The notes below the pieces were generated by a model, which was not told the origin of the DNA, searched no databases, and saw only the letters and a program-made list of their open reading frames with translations. A DNA stretch of 64,000 nt. Origin: Coriaria nepalensis (Eukaryota; Streptophyta; Magnoliopsida; Cucurbitales; Coriariaceae). This document shows, piece by piece, positions 49,127-61,600 of this stretch. The DNA is taken from positions 248,001-312,000 of the forward strand of contig CP114485.1 of the NCBI GenBank assembly GCA_027186245.1. Reading direction: 5' to 3'. The position numbers were made by a program, and so were the translations under genes. Each line of letters opens with the position of its first letter. Within the stretch, counting starts at the first letter, position 1.

Positions 49127-52100
49127 ATGGCGAATTTTGTCAAACCTGAGAATGCTCTGAAACGAGCTGAAGGTAAATGTTGGAATTAATTTCCGCTTCA
49201 TTTTCCCTTTAATTCTCAGTTTTTTTGGGGAAATTGAAAAGCTATGGGGAACACCATTATCCTTTTCTTCTTAATTTACAAATTGAATTGATTTCTTTAA
49301 TTAATGAATGCAGAGTTAATCAATATCGGACAGAAGCAAGATGCCCTGCAAGCGCTTCATGATCTTATTACCTCAAAGAAATACCGAGCATGGCAAAAGC
49401 CACTTGAAAAGATCATGTTTAAATATGTAGAGCTTTGCGTGGACATGAGGAGAGGAAGGTTTGCCAAGGATGGTTTGATTCAATATCGAATTGTCTGCCA
49501 GCAAGTCAATGTCTCTTCTCTGGAGGAGGTGATCAAGCATTTTATGCATCTCTCCACTGAGAAAGCTGAGCAGGCACGTAGTCAGGCACAGGCCCTGGAA
49601 GAGGCTCTAGATGTTGATGACTTGGAAGCAGATCAAAGGCCAGAAGATCTAATGCTTTCTTATGTTAGTGGAGAGAAGGGAAAGGATCGGTCCGATCGTG
49701 AACTTGTCACCCCTTGGTTCAAGTTTCTATGGGAGACATACAGAACAGTGCTTGAAATATTACGTAACAATTCAAAATTGGAGGCACTTTATGCGGTAGG
49801 TCCTGCCCAAAATTATGGTTATTTTGTAATTCGTTTGTTCCTGATGAGTGTTGACATGCATATTATATTTGCCCTCATAGTGTTGTACAAAGATCTATTT
49901 GCTATCTACTTAGATAAGCAGAGGAGCAGCGGATCCACTTATGTCTATATGCACTTATATATATATATATATATATGTAGTGTTCTTCGTAAACCAACAC
50001 TAAATAAAGAATGGGCATTGAGAGAACTTGATTATTGTTTCCGTGTGTAGATGACTGCTCATCGGGCCTTCCAGTTCTGCAAGCAGTACAAAAGAACAAC
50101 AGAATTTCGGAGGTTATGTGAAATTATCAGAAATCACCTTTCAAATCTTAATAAATATAGGGATCAAAGAGATAGGCCTGACCTATCAGCCCCAGAGAGT
50201 TTGCAACTATATCTTGACACAAGATGTGAACAACTAAAGATTGCTACAGAACTTGAACTCTGGCAGGTATGTTTTAACTGATTCATTGACATGTCATGAG
50301 AACGGAATAGAAGATGTATGAGTTTCAGTTTCATTCTTGCTTTTTACAATCTTTCCTGGTTTATCTTGCAGGAAGCTTTCCGCTCAGTTGAAGATATTCA
50401 TGGATTGATGTGCTTGGTTAAAAAAACGCCCAAGGCATCCTTGATGGTGGTTTATTATGCCAAGTTAACTGAAATTTTCTGGATTTCAGCTAGCCATCTT
50501 TATCATGCATATGCATGGCTCAAGCTGTTCTCTCTACAGAAAAGCTTCAATAAGAATTTAAGCCAAAAGGATTTGCAATTAATAGCATCATCTGTTGTTT
50601 TAGCTGCTCTATCAGTGCCTCCCTATGACCATAAACACGGTGCATCACATTTGGAACTTGAAAACGAAAAAGAGCGCAACTCGAGAATGGAAAATCTTAT
50701 AGGATTCAATCTTGACCCTAAACTTGACAATAGAGAAGTGGTAATGTCATCAACTGGTTGGATTTTCTATTCTTACGTATCTTCAATAGTTACTGTTACT
50801 GACTGTGCATATTTTACAGTTTTCGCGATCAAACCTTCTCTCTGAACTGGTAAGTTTGACTTGCTTTGCCGTTACATTCTGGGGAGTCTCTTTTATACTG
50901 TCCTTGTTGGGCAGATAACTTCTATACATGAATTTGTTTGTGTTGGTAAAAGATATATTATTTCATCTTTCATATTTTGAGATTTCTTCTTTGGAGGTCA
51001 TTTCAGGTTTCAAAAGGAGTGCTTAGCTGTGCAACCCAGGAAGTAAAAGATATATACCATCTTATCGAGCATGAATTCTTGCCTCTTGATCTCACTTCAA
51101 AGCTGCAGCCTTCATTGAACAAAATCTCAAAGCTTGGGGGGAAGGTGGCATCAGCCTCATCTCTACCAGAAGTGCAACTTTCCCAGTATATTCCTGCCCT
51201 GGAAAAGCTTGGAACCCTGAGGTTGCTTCAGCAGGTATTACTTTGATATTGATTTGGTCTACATCATTTTTTACACATCTTTCTATTATCATCTTGTTTG
51301 TCTGCTAATTTCAATGACTTGATTCTGTTTTCCAGGTGTCTCGGGTTTACCAGACAATGAAAATTGAGAGTTTATCCAAGATGCTCCCATTTTTTGATTT
51401 TCCCATTGTGGAAAAGATCTCTGTGGATGCTGTGAAGCAGAATTTCATAGCCATGAAAGTTGACCACATGAAGGGCGTTGTGTTATTTGGAAATTTAGTA
51501 CGAGCAATTCCTTACTCTACATATTTTCTTTTTGTTCATGAACTTTGACATACGGTATTCTTTCTTTCAACCGCCCAGACATCCATCCCCGTCGTGCTTT
51601 GTGTTTGAAATCTGAGGACCTTAATTTCCGCATATTTGATTTACTGTTTGCTTTGTCCAACGTTTCTTCCTTTGGGACTTTCTTTTTCTGCTCTCATATT
51701 GCCTTTTCCATGATCTCTCCATCACAAAGTAATTCAAGTTGATGGTTGATTCATTCAGGGTGTTGAATCTGATGATTTACGGGATCACCTAACCGTTCTT
51801 GCTGCATCATTAAATAAAGCAAGGTCGATGATCTATCCTTCAGTACCGAAAGCATCAAAGATAGGTGGGCTGTTGCCTGGTTTAGCAGATACTGTGGATA
51901 AAGAACACAAGAGACTTCTTGCTCGAAAATCGATTATAGAGAAAAGGAAGGAGGAACAGGAGCGCCAACTCTTGGAAATGGTATTTTATTTAAGCTGCTA
52001 AGGCCGTATTTAGATCCTGTTATTATTGTGTAATGGAAAATGATAAAGCTTATAAATCTATGTATGTGTTTAAGGAACGTGAGGAGGAATCAAGAAGACT

Positions 52101-53547
52101 ACGATTACAGAAGATAACTGAAGAGGCAGAGCAAAAGAGACTTGCATCTGAGTATGAGCAAAGGAAAAATCAAAGGATTCTGAGAGAAATAGAAGAGCGG
52201 GAACTTGAAGAAGCACAAGCTTTGCTCCAGGCGCGTGGCACTAAAAAGAAGGGAAAGAAGCCAATCCTAGAAGGCGTAAGTTTAGTTTTTATTTAATTTT
52301 TTGGGATGGGGGGTGTTATTTCCTATAGTCAAATTTTGATAACTGCATGTTTCTGCAGGAAAAGATGACAAAGCAAACTTTGATGAAACTGGCACTTGAT
52401 GAGCAGCTAAGAGAGAGGCAAGACATGGAGAAGAAATTACAAAAACTAGCTAAAACCATGGATTATCTAGAGAGAGCAAAAAGAGAAGAATCAGCACCCT
52501 TAATTGAAGCTGCATTTCAACAACGTATAGTTGAAGAGAGAGTACTACATGAACGGGAGCAACAGGTTTGTTCTATTAACACTTCTGTTTATGTACTGGG
52601 AGACATTTGTGCAGATTAAATGTCAGTCTCCTATTAATTTCTGTTTGAATGTAGTAGGTAGTTTTTCAACATTACATCACGCATAATTTTTTGTTTTTGG
52701 GTCAACTACGTTGTAGCTTGAGGTTGAGCTAAGCAAGCAGCGCCATGAAGGAGACCTCAAGGAGAAGATTCGCCTGTCCCGAATGATTGAGAATAAGGTG
52801 ACTGTATAGTCCCATGCAGTGTATAATGTAAATGCTCTATAGCGTTATTGTATTATTTTCCAATGACTGGCAAAAATTAATTTGAACCTTTTTATCCCCA
52901 GATGATATTCCAGGAGAGAGTGATGAGCCGTCGTCAAGAAGAGTTTGACCGATGTAGAGCAGAGAGAAAGGAGCAGGTTAAGCAAATGATTCAGGCTAGG
53001 AGACTGGATAGGGAGATTAAGAGGAAGAAGGTATACTATGTGAGAACTGAAGAAGAAAAACTTAGAATCGTGCAAGAAGCGGAGGAAGCTCACAAGCGTG
53101 AAGGTGTGTTCATTCAACAATTTGGAGATTTAATCTGTAATATAGAACCTTAATAAAGTATTGGATGATTCTTATATATTTCTTTAATGTGAAAAATGGT
53201 GTGCAGAGGCTGAGAAACGTAGAAAGGAGGAGGCCGAACGCAAGGCTAAATTGGATGAGATTGCTGAAAAGCAGAGGCAGAGAGAACGGGAACTAGAAGA
53301 AAAAGAAAGGCTCAGAAAAGAAGCTTTGTTGGGGAGACCCGCTGAGGTGCCTTCTAGACTTTCTGAGACTATTCATCCTCGCTCTTCAGAGCCCATAGCT
53401 GCTACTCCTGCTGCTGCTTCTGCCGGTCCCACCTCTACCCCATCTGCTGGAAAATACGTGCCTAGGCACCTTCGTGAGAAGGCTGCCCAGCCACCACCAC
53501 CTGTTGAATCTGACCGGTGGGGCAGTAGGCTGGATAGATGGCGATAG
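49127..53547 (+). CDS. EIF3A: Eukaryotic translation initiation factor 3 subunit A, C-terminus truncated
   Basis: Largest scaffold subunit of eIF3, which binds the 40S subunit and mRNA during initiation. Thirteen GT-AG exons (49127-49172, 49314-49795, 50051-50266, 50372-50740, 50820-50849, 51007-51234, 51336-51497, 51759-51980, 52075-52275, 52359-52565, 52717-52797, 52902-53103, 53207-53547) give 928 residues. [20 protein letters not shown] begins the helical N-terminal half, and the PCI domain ([20 protein letters not shown] to [14 protein letters not shown]) lies at about 320-530. From about 590 on it is a charged spectrin-like coiled coil ([31 protein letters not shown]). The tail has [11 protein letters not shown] and [11 protein letters not shown]. 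At 53533-53552 GATAGATGGC is duplicated in tandem; this shifts the frame and makes TAG at 53545. Without it the frame would continue about 28 codons, to 53635, with the Arg/Ser/Gly-rich family tail. Core function is probably kept. Confidence 0.94.
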
Positions 53548-54328
53548 ATGGCGCGGTGGCAGCAAAGACCGTAGTAGACCATCATTTGATGCTGGGGGTC
53601 CCACTAGACCAACATGGTCCTCATCCAGATCATGAACAAAATTTCGTACAAGTACTTCTATGTTATGTGTGCCGCCAATTTTGATAGTGGAAAAAAAATA
53701 TTGTTGTTGTTAGTTGGACGACTGGAGATTTAGCTGGAGTCATCTTCTATTTAAAGAACTATAGGCAGGGAAATGTTTTTCTGTAAACCATGAAATGTAT
53801 TTTTGGCATTTGTTTTAAGACAGATTTCTAACTTATGGTGTTGACGGTCGGTCGTTTTTATGCCTTGTGTTTGTCGCTGATTCACATTTTAATTGCCATG
53901 TTTTGTTTTGTTTCATTTCGTTCAATTATTGGTAGTGCATTACTTGCAGGACTATGGAGTTTATGACGGTTTGAATTTTAGTATCTAGTTTTTTAGCAAC
54001 TTTGGTTGATGTGCAGCTTGTAATCTTTGTATTCTTGTAGTAAACTGAAAAGGTTTTGGTAAACTATACATATTACATCTTTCAATACTTCTTACACGTT
54101 AAACATATCCTTTTTACTAAGTAGGTTTAGACGACAGATAGGTCTCTTCTAAGTTTTACCTGTCAATAGTTGAGACGACGCGTCGTCCTCTATCAACCGA
54201 CCGAACGCCCGCCACTAGCCGCGTAACCCAGCCCTAACGCCCTCTTTCAGTCCCTCTCGTCTCTCCCACAGTCCCTCTTAGCTTCCCTTCCTCCCACTGT
54301 TGCACAGAGTTCTTTCTTTCCCTGCAAA
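53548..54328. other. eIF3a 3' region and mtSSB promoter
   Basis: 53548-53635 is the former eIF3a tail, now 3' UTR. The remainder is a T-rich 3' UTR and spacer, then a CT-rich leader before the SSB start codon. No other gene. Confidence 0.5.
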
Positions 54329-55661
54329 ATGAGTTCCATCACTCTGAGATTTTACAAGTATCTGAGACTCTCTGTTCCTCCTTCTCTTCCAGCTTCACTT
54401 GGTTCTCTCTCTCTCTCTCTCTCATGCTTACGGAAAGTGTACATTTATACACAGCATACCATAGTTTGTCTACATTTCGCTGTCTTTCTTTCTAGGGTTT
54501 CTTTGGTTATCTAGATGATTAGCTCATTCATATCGACTTGTTACTGGTTTTCGGAATTGTGTACTTTATTAGTCTGCCTCTTGTTTGCTCTCTCAATTTT
54601 CTTAAAACACGTATATTTCGTTAGTATACATACGCATATATCTTCCCGTTAGTAGATTGTTTTGATAACCAGATTGTAATTTACTATCTCTTGTTAGGTG
54701 CGAGAGTGCAAAGAAGCTCAAGCTCGTGGTTCTCTACTCTTACTTCAGATAAGGACACTGACAATCATGATCCCAAAAAAATTGAAGACGAAGAAGACGA
54801 TCATATTTTTGGTGAAAATGTAGAGTTACAACCTCAGGGCGTGGATCCAAGGAGAGGTTGGAATTTTCGTGGTGTACATAAGGTATTCAATTCATTCAGT
54901 TAATCTCACTCGATAAATTAGATGCAAATTGCAATACGCTTGAATCTTCAATATATTTTTTCTTTTATTTATTTTTAAAATTTTACAAAAAGACCCCATA
55001 GTTGAATCTTCAAATTTCAATCAATATGTACAGGCAATAATTTGTGGAAAGGTAGGGCAAATTCCTGTGCAGAAGATCTTGAGAAATGGTCGAACTGTAA
55101 CCATCTTTACAGTGGGGACAGGTGGAATGTTCGACCAGAGAATCATAGGATCAAATGACCTGCCAAAACCACCTCAGTGGCATCGAATTGCTGTGCATAA
55201 TGACGTTCTGGGCACTTATGCTGTTCAACAATTTGTTAAGAAGTTAGTATACTTCGATCGCTTTAAGAATAGTTTTATGTTTTCTCTGTATCTACTGGTT
55301 TATGGATTCTGAGATCTTTTTTGATGCAGTGCTTCAGTTTATGTTGAAGGGGATATAGAAACTAGAGTTTACAATGACAGTATTAATGGTGAGGTGAAGA
55401 ACATTCCGGAAATATGTGTTCGCCGTGATGGTACGCTGACTTGAGTGGAGAATCTCTACTGAATATTCCTTTTTATTATTATTCTGGTTAGAGATGAAAA
55501 TACATTAGTTCGCTTTTGCATGATTGCAGGGAAGATTCGCCTTATAAAATCTGGAGAAAATATCAACAAAATTTCATTAGAGGATCTTAGTAAGTTTCCC
55601 TCTTATTTCTAAGTTTTTGCAGATTTGACATGGCTGATTGAATTTGGCAGTTGGATTATAA
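54329..55661 (+). CDS. SSB: Mitochondrial single-stranded DNA-binding protein
   Basis: Bacterial-type SSB with an organelle presequence; it coats single-stranded mtDNA in replication and recombination. Exons 54329-54401, 54698-54882, 55034-55242, 55330-55430, 55530-55589 and 55651-55661 give 212 residues. The N-terminus MSSITLRFYKYLRLSVPPSL has Arg, Ser and no acids, as expected of a mitochondrial presequence. An acidic linker (EDEEDDHIFGENVELQPQG) precedes the OB fold: GWNFRGVHKAIICGKVGQIP, RNGRTVTIFTVGTGG, WHRIAVHNDVLGTYAVQQFV, ASVYVEGDIETRVYND and ICVRRDGKIRLIKSG. The last 11-base exon (giving DLIGL-stop) was chosen because it matches the KEGLI-like end of the family. Reading on past that acceptor is less convincing, so the last four residues are tentative. 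Confidence 0.88.
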
Positions 55662-56345
55662 GCCTTCAGGTATGCTTTTACTTATTTTTGTGTGGTGATT
55701 TATGTTTTTGTAGAAGAAGTTTTATTTTAGATCACCATGGAACCAATCAACACTACCGAAATCTCAACTTTGAAAGCAGAGATCAATTGAAGCATGTAAG
55801 TTTTGTAAGAATAATGCAATTCATTTTAGATCACTTCTAGCCGGAGACCCAGTCATTGTTTTAGTTGTTTCTTTATAACTATAACCTTCTTCTTTAAAAT
55901 TATATTAAAAAATATATATATTCTCATCTAATTCTTCCGCATCTTATAGAATGTACAACTGATGTCTGATTTCACAAGATAATGTTTAACATAACTATTG
56001 CTTTTGTTGATGTTTCAAGTTTAAACTGGGAAAAAAAAATAATAAGTGTTCCCAAATTGAACCTTAACGTGAAAGCTACTAAGAAATTGCTTTTGCTTGG
56101 AGGTTTTAAATGATCGAAGATGCCTTTTAATGGTTATTAGGAATCAACTATTCACTACCCATTAGCTCTGTTAACAAGACAATTGGATTATTTTTTACGG
56201 ATTAAATTAGTATAATGGGAAATGCTAGTCAAAGATTTCCTACTGTATTGACTATTGATTTATTTGTAAGAATGTCGGTACTTTTTAAGTTCTAGCAATT
56301 TTATGTTAACAATATATATAGGAATTTCGTCCCAATAGATTGGAC
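55662..56345. other. SSB 3' UTR and aspartyl protease promoter
   Basis: AT-rich, no gene. A TATA-like AATATATATAGG at about 56311-56322 lies roughly 25-35 bp before the protease ATG, so the leader would be very short. Confidence 0.45.
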
Positions 56346-57743
56346 ATGAAGAAATGTATTATGAGAACTGCTGCAAATTTGTTCATGTCTTCTATTTTCT
56401 TGATCATCTTAATGTCTATTTCCATGGCGATTAGACCAGAAATCACCATTAAAATCCCTCTATTAACTTACTCTAATCTCAATCAACTCTCCTCTTCACA
56501 TTCATCACAGACCCTTCATTCCCTTGCTACTTCATCTCTTGCTAGAGCTCGCTACCTCAAACAAGAACCCACCACCTTGTCTACCCTTCCCCTCACTACC
56601 AATTCATTTGGATCTTATTTAATCCCTCTGGGTTTAGGAACTCCTCCTCAACCTATATATCTTGAACTGGACACTGGTAGTGGCCTAGTGTGGACCCCAT
56701 GTGGAACAAACTATTCCTGTCTAAACTGCAGTTTCAATCACCCACAAACCCGTACTTTCCTTCCTAATATGTCGTCTTCTTCAGAAAGACTGAAATGTAA
56801 CAACCCCAAGTGTTGGTGGATTACTACTCGATCCCGTTGTCAACATTGTACTCCTAAGGAATCACGAACTTGCTCGGAATTTTGTCCAAATTATCTAAGT
56901 GGGTATTCTAACGAAGGTTCTACAAGTGGGATTTTATTACTTGAGACTCTTAAAATTGCAGACCAAACCGTAAATGATTTTCTTCTTGGTTGCTCATTAT
57001 CTTCAGTCCACCTACCGGTCGGCATTGCCGGGTTTGGTCGTGGGTCAGAGTCTCTTCCATCCCAAATGGGTATTAAGAAATTCTCATATTGTTTATCGGG
57101 TAATTATTTTAATATCAAATTACAAGGTAATGAGGGTGATTTCAATGGCGGCTCACATTCTAAGAGGCTTAGCTATACACCATTTTACACCATACCAGCT
57201 TTTGATAATTCTGTATCCAAGAACTATTACTATGTAAGTCTTCAAGACATTGTTATAGGCCAAGTGCCTGTAAGACTTCCTCAGAGGATTCCTAGACACG
57301 ATGGTGATGGTGGGACCGTGGTTGATTCAGGAACAGGTATGACTTTCATGGAGAGGCCAATTTTCAACGCTGTGGTGCAAGAAATTGAGAGACAAATTGA
57401 CCATAACACTCGCATAGGTTACATGGGACGAGTTGGGCCGTGCTTTAATTTTTCTGGTAAGAAGAATGTAGAGGTGCCAAAAATGGTGTACAGATTCTCA
57501 AATGGAGCAGAGTTGGAACTGTCATGGTTGAACTATCTTGCACATGGGGATGAAAAACATACATTTTGTCTTACATTTGTGACTGACCACGCCGTACATA
57601 TTTCTCATGGGCCTGCAATTATTCTGGGCAATTTTCAACAGCAGAATTTTTACATTGAATACGATTTGAAGCGGGGAAGGTTAGGGTTTAAACCACAAAA
57701 CTGTGATAACCATAGGAAAATGATTCTAACATTGCAAAAGTAG
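56346..57743 (+). CDS. Pepsin-like aspartyl protease (nepenthesin/A1B type), intronless
   Basis: Plant A1 aspartyl protease, probably secreted. The single exon encodes 465 residues starting MKKCIMRTAANLFMSSIFLI; a hydrophobic signal peptide follows at about 10-30. A short prosegment is followed by the mature domain (SYLIPLGLGTPPQPIYLELD). Both catalytic motifs are present: DTGSGLVW near residue 107 and VVDSGTGMTF near residue 328. The Cys-rich insert after the first motif (CGTNYSCLNC, CNNPKCWW, CQHCTPKESRTCSEFC) is the nepenthesin-type insertion. The C-terminal half contains IILGNFQQQNFYIEYDLKRG, the conserved flap end, and LGFKPQNC. DTGSG and DSGTG replace the commoner DTGSD/S and DSGTT, still with both Asp. 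An upstream in-frame TTG at 56340 was not used as start. Substrate unknown. Confidence 0.92.
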   Translation: MKKCIMRTAANLFMSSIFLIILMSISMAIRPEITIKIPLLTYSNLNQLSSSHSSQTLHSLATSSLARARYLKQEPTTLSTLPLTTNSFGSYLIPLGLGTPPQPIYLELDTGSGLVWTPCGTNYSCLNCSFNHPQTRTFLPNMSSSSERLKCNNPKCWWITTRSRCQHCTPKESRTCSEFCPNYLSGYSNEGSTSGILLLETLKIADQTVNDFLLGCSLSSVHLPVGIAGFGRGSESLPSQMGIKKFSYCLSGNYFNIKLQGNEGDFNGGSHSKRLSYTPFYTIPAFDNSVSKNYYYVSLQDIVIGQVPVRLPQRIPRHDGDGGTVVDSGTGMTFMERPIFNAVVQEIERQIDHNTRIGYMGRVGPCFNFSGKKNVEVPKMVYRFSNGAELELSWLNYLAHGDEKHTFCLTFVTDHAVHISHGPAIILGNFQQQNFYIEYDLKRGRLGFKPQNCDNHRKMILTLQK

Positions 57744-58496
57744 ACTCAGTTGAGAACACTATATGAATGTAACAATAGTTCCAGAGTTGCAAATTGGAAG
57801 GAAGCATCAAGTATGAAATATTGTTTCTTGTTACCTTTCCTTTGTTCCTCTTATCTCCTGTTTGGTAGTATATGTTTCATCCTTTTATTCTCTCTTCTTT
57901 GGAGGTTAGGTATCAAGCCCCATCCTTTTTGTTTTCTTAAACTTATTTTAATAAAACCAGTAAGGATCTTCGTCAATCTGGCGAAATCTCTTCTTATCTA
58001 GAGGGCCTTAATTGTCCCGGAGAAATTAATAAAATTTAAAAAATAATAATAATAATTGTAATAATAGTTCAAATACACCGTCTTAGTGGATAGAGGCCAA
58101 TGACAAATGTTGCAAAATTATCCTACAGAAAGATGGTTAATAAATTAGTAGTAGAAGTAGTACATACACTATTATATCTTCTATTTTACTTACAAATTCA
58201 AGCTGTTAGCAATCACACTAGAATCAACAGATCATAATACCTGAATTACCGTGTTTGATCTGTCAGTCGGTCGGTCCTAACAGCTGAGCACAAACCACCC
58301 AAACTTTTCTAACAGTTCAAAAAACATCTACTAAAACTCTTCTTTGAATCTCAACCTCATTTCTTTACACAAACCTGTAACACCAACTGGGAAAGTAATA
58401 AGAAAAAGAACACAGAAAAAAAGCATGCTCACACTGCTAGAGAGAATATATATATATATATATGGACATAAATTACTATGTTACCAGACAAATTAC
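57744..58496. other. Intergenic, convergent 3' ends
   Basis: 3' UTRs of the protease and the PP2C gene. A (TA)n tract is at about 58447-58463. No gene seen. Confidence 0.5.
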
Positions 58497-60631
58497 TTAA
58501 GCGGTTATTGTGGGTCTGCTTGGCCTTTTCCCTTCCATAGCATCTTTCTTTTTACGACAGTTAGCACAGAGGAAGGGACCCTCCCATGGCTTTGATGCCG
58601 TTGAGAAGAAAGGCCCGGAATTCACAGACAAACCTTCGTTTGATGGCTGATCCACTTGGCAGACAGCACACTTGAAAACTCCAGAGCTTTTGTCCAGAGG
58701 AAAATCCTTACCCAGCCTGCATTTTCATGAAAATACCAAATTCAGGACCAAGGTTAAAGACTAAAATATTGCGGGTTTTCTATTTTCTAGATTGTATTCC
58801 AAAATACAGCTGAAACTTGCATAATATCCATATCATCAATCAATATGGATATTTTGAAAGCCATCACAAGATCAGAGGAAAAACATTTGAACAAACCTTT
58901 CTGCAAGCATTGCAGAACCTTCTTCAAATAATTCCTCCACAACTCCAACAGTTGAAAGTTTATTTGCAGATTTATTCAAAGTGTTCAGAGATTTCTTCCC
59001 GAAGATAAATGAAGTGAGCATATTTTGTTTCTTCCTTGGAGTTGCTGGCAACACAGGATGATCAGATGGAATAATATCAACAACCAGGCAGGTTGTATCA
59101 TCCTTCAGGCCCCTTGACCGCAGAGCCTCCTAAATATAAAAAATGTGGCAGAAGATTAGAAGAAAACCATCTTGTGGAACTTAGAAAGAGTACTCAGACT
59201 TTACCTTCACAACTAGCTTGGCAGCAAGCTCAGCAGGTAAACCTCGACAAGACTGAGCAGCCATATCAGAAGATAATGCATCCCATATACCATCAGAAGC
59301 TATAATTAGTCTTCCACCAGCATCTGAGAGCTATAAAACAAGTGGAGAAAGTTTATTGTAGGTAAGGAAGCAAACCGGAGAAATACATAAATCATATCCA
59401 ATAGGCAATATGGGTCTACCTTCACTTGTTTAACGTGTGGTATTGGGACGATGAATTCTCCCACATCCGTGTCGCCAATCGATCTAGAAAGACAGAGACC
59501 ACCAGGCCAGCAGCGGAGGGGCCCAACCTGTGTCACCACATGTACAATGAAGCCCAAAAAGGCAGAGATGTAATTAGTGCATGAAAAGATATCAATGAAT
59601 GTTTATATTATGATTAGAAACTGTGAAGGAAGAAGCTTTACTATACCTCGTTACCCCCAAAAACATTCAGCCTTCCTACCTCACCCCCACTTGCAGTTAC
59701 ACGCTCCCTTTCTTCAATGTTCTCCTCCAACCTGTGATCAACGGTCAATAGAGAAACTACACCTCCCTGAGTGTCTAAAATGCACCGAGAATCCCCAACA
59801 GATGCAACAGTAACAGTCCACCCATCAATCACAACCAATGTGACAGTAGTCCCAGAGGTCTCTCCTGCCATTAAGATACATTCTAAAGATAAGAACATAG
59901 GTGAAAAACTGAAGATATGAAAGAGAAAGGAAGAAATCAAGTGTACATGCCTTTCTGCTGAAACTCTATGTCAGTTTTCACGAAACCTGCAACTAGAGCC
60001 CGAGGGAGGGCTTGAAACCATTCTTCTCGGCTGGCACCTTCGGGAATTGCATTCAAGACATTGTCCAATAGACGCTCCTTTACAAATATAGCAGCCGATA
60101 TGCCATTATGCCCATCAAAAATCTGCCGATTAAAAATCCAATGGGTATCATAACCAGTGGGGCTAAAATTGACGCTCCACTCTGTTGCTGAGAAAAGGTA
60201 GAAGAGAGAAAAAAAAGAAACTGAGCTATCGACGTTCATATTTCTTGCTACTTGACACCTGAGAATGCGAATGAACAAAATACAGGTACTGACTCTGGTT
60301 GAGGTGAATTTTCCAGCTCCTAAATTCTCATCTTCCTATTTAGCTCAAAGAAACCGGATACTGGGGACACTAACTATATCTTCAGCAAGTACAGAAGGAA
60401 AAAAGAAACAAAGAAGAGTACCCCAAATACAGAAAAAGATGTTGACAGGTTTCCAGGAATCCGCTGGTAATCAGGGTTTATCAGAAAGTAGTCCTCTCCT
60501 TTCTTTGCCAAAGCAGCCTGACCAAACTTAACAAAAGGTTTTTCGACCTTCTCACTCTGAAGCTCACGACCAAGTAAAGTTGCAAGGGGAACGAGAGGAG
60601 GCTTCATCCTTGATACTTCTGTCTGGCTCAT
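58497..60631 (-). CDS. Probable protein phosphatase 2C (At1g47380-like group)
   Basis: Mg/Mn-dependent Ser/Thr phosphatase. Seven coding exons, 60631-60422, 60122-59951, 59864-59647, 59527-59420, 59330-59205, 59129-58897 and 58716-58497, give 428 residues, the length I recall for this Arabidopsis group. Motifs: KKGEDYFLI, IFDGHNGISAAIF (metal-binding Asp), GETSGTTVTLVVIDGWTVTV, VGDSRCILD, TVDHRLEEN, CLSRSIGDTDVGEF, IIASDGIWDALSSD (metal Asp) and GLKDDTTCLVVDI (metal Asp). The C-terminal extension carries two CxxC pairs, FKCAVC and FLCANC, followed by RKKKDAMEGKRPSRP, which could bind zinc. Intron 2 (59950-59865) appears to use a GC donor (AAAG then GCATGT), because no GT site keeps the conserved QKGETSG join. 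The start is the first ATG; the frame continues upstream only from a TTG. A leader intron ends just upstream (acceptor near 60660). Confidence 0.92.
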
Positions 60632-61600
60632 TTCACTCAATGTTTCAGCATCCCAAAGACCCTGTGCGAAAAAGCCTTGATCATTGAATAAACCTCGATC
60701 TCTTCATAATTCCTCCAGTTAAATAATATATAACAAAGACCATCTCAGGAAAAAAAAAATGAAATAGACGAGATTGAACGAACTGTAAACTGAATAAAAC
60801 AGTAAAATATGCTGGATGGTTCACATGCTGCCCAAAAATACTTTGCTCTTAACCTCCATAGAAAATGGCTTTGAGTAATAATGTGCATTTTCAAGCCTCA
60901 AAGCAGATCATTTTAAGGCTGAGGTTGGACTCATCATAATCACTTCTTACTGATCTAAAATTTCACATGTACATTCAAATGAACACTAAAAAACAGTATT
61001 AACCCCCTCTCCACCCCCTTTCCCAATAATCTTGTAATTGAAAAGCCAAGTAGACCAAAATCAAATCCAGTAAAGCAATTTCGCCGAATACTTATGTGCT
61101 AATTAGCATAATAAACTAGCACCAATCTGTTCTCTTCTCCTCACATAGCCAACTATAAAATTAAGAAATTTTTTTTTTTTCTATCAACAATCCAAGTAGA
61201 ATACTAGATTGAGCTGAAAATCAAACAAATTAACCAAAATAAGTAAAGGCGAAATCTAGGCAAGAAAATCGATAAGTCACGAAACTCACAAAATTGAATA
61301 ATGTATCATCCAGTGTTAGCAACAGATCGAATAGAGAGGATCGGGCATTGAACAGCGGTTCGAGATCATTCTGATCATTCTTCCATTTCCACGAACGGTT
61401 ATCAGAGGCAGTGAGCACCGATCGGATGGCTAAAAGTAACCCTAGAGTGAGAGAGGTTTTAGGGGGAGAAGAAACCCACAGGTTTTGTTGCAGTGATTTG
61501 ATTGGGGAGATAAATCTAGAGAGGGAGAAAAGGAGGGAGAGACGCGGAGATGGTGGGATTCGGGTTGGGATTGGGATCGTTGGGCCAAGTCGTTGATTAT
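60632..61600 (-). other. PP2C 5' UTR, leader intron and promoter
   Basis: The acceptor GCACAG near 60660 implies an untranslated first exon further upstream, probably within 61280-61560, where the sequence is purine-rich and contains AACCCTAGA (telo-box-like) near 61437. The exact exon ends are not resolved. Confidence 0.4.

Noticed and set aside
56340..56345. Aspartyl protease start at 56340
   Set aside because: That codon is TTG; the first true ATG is at 56346.
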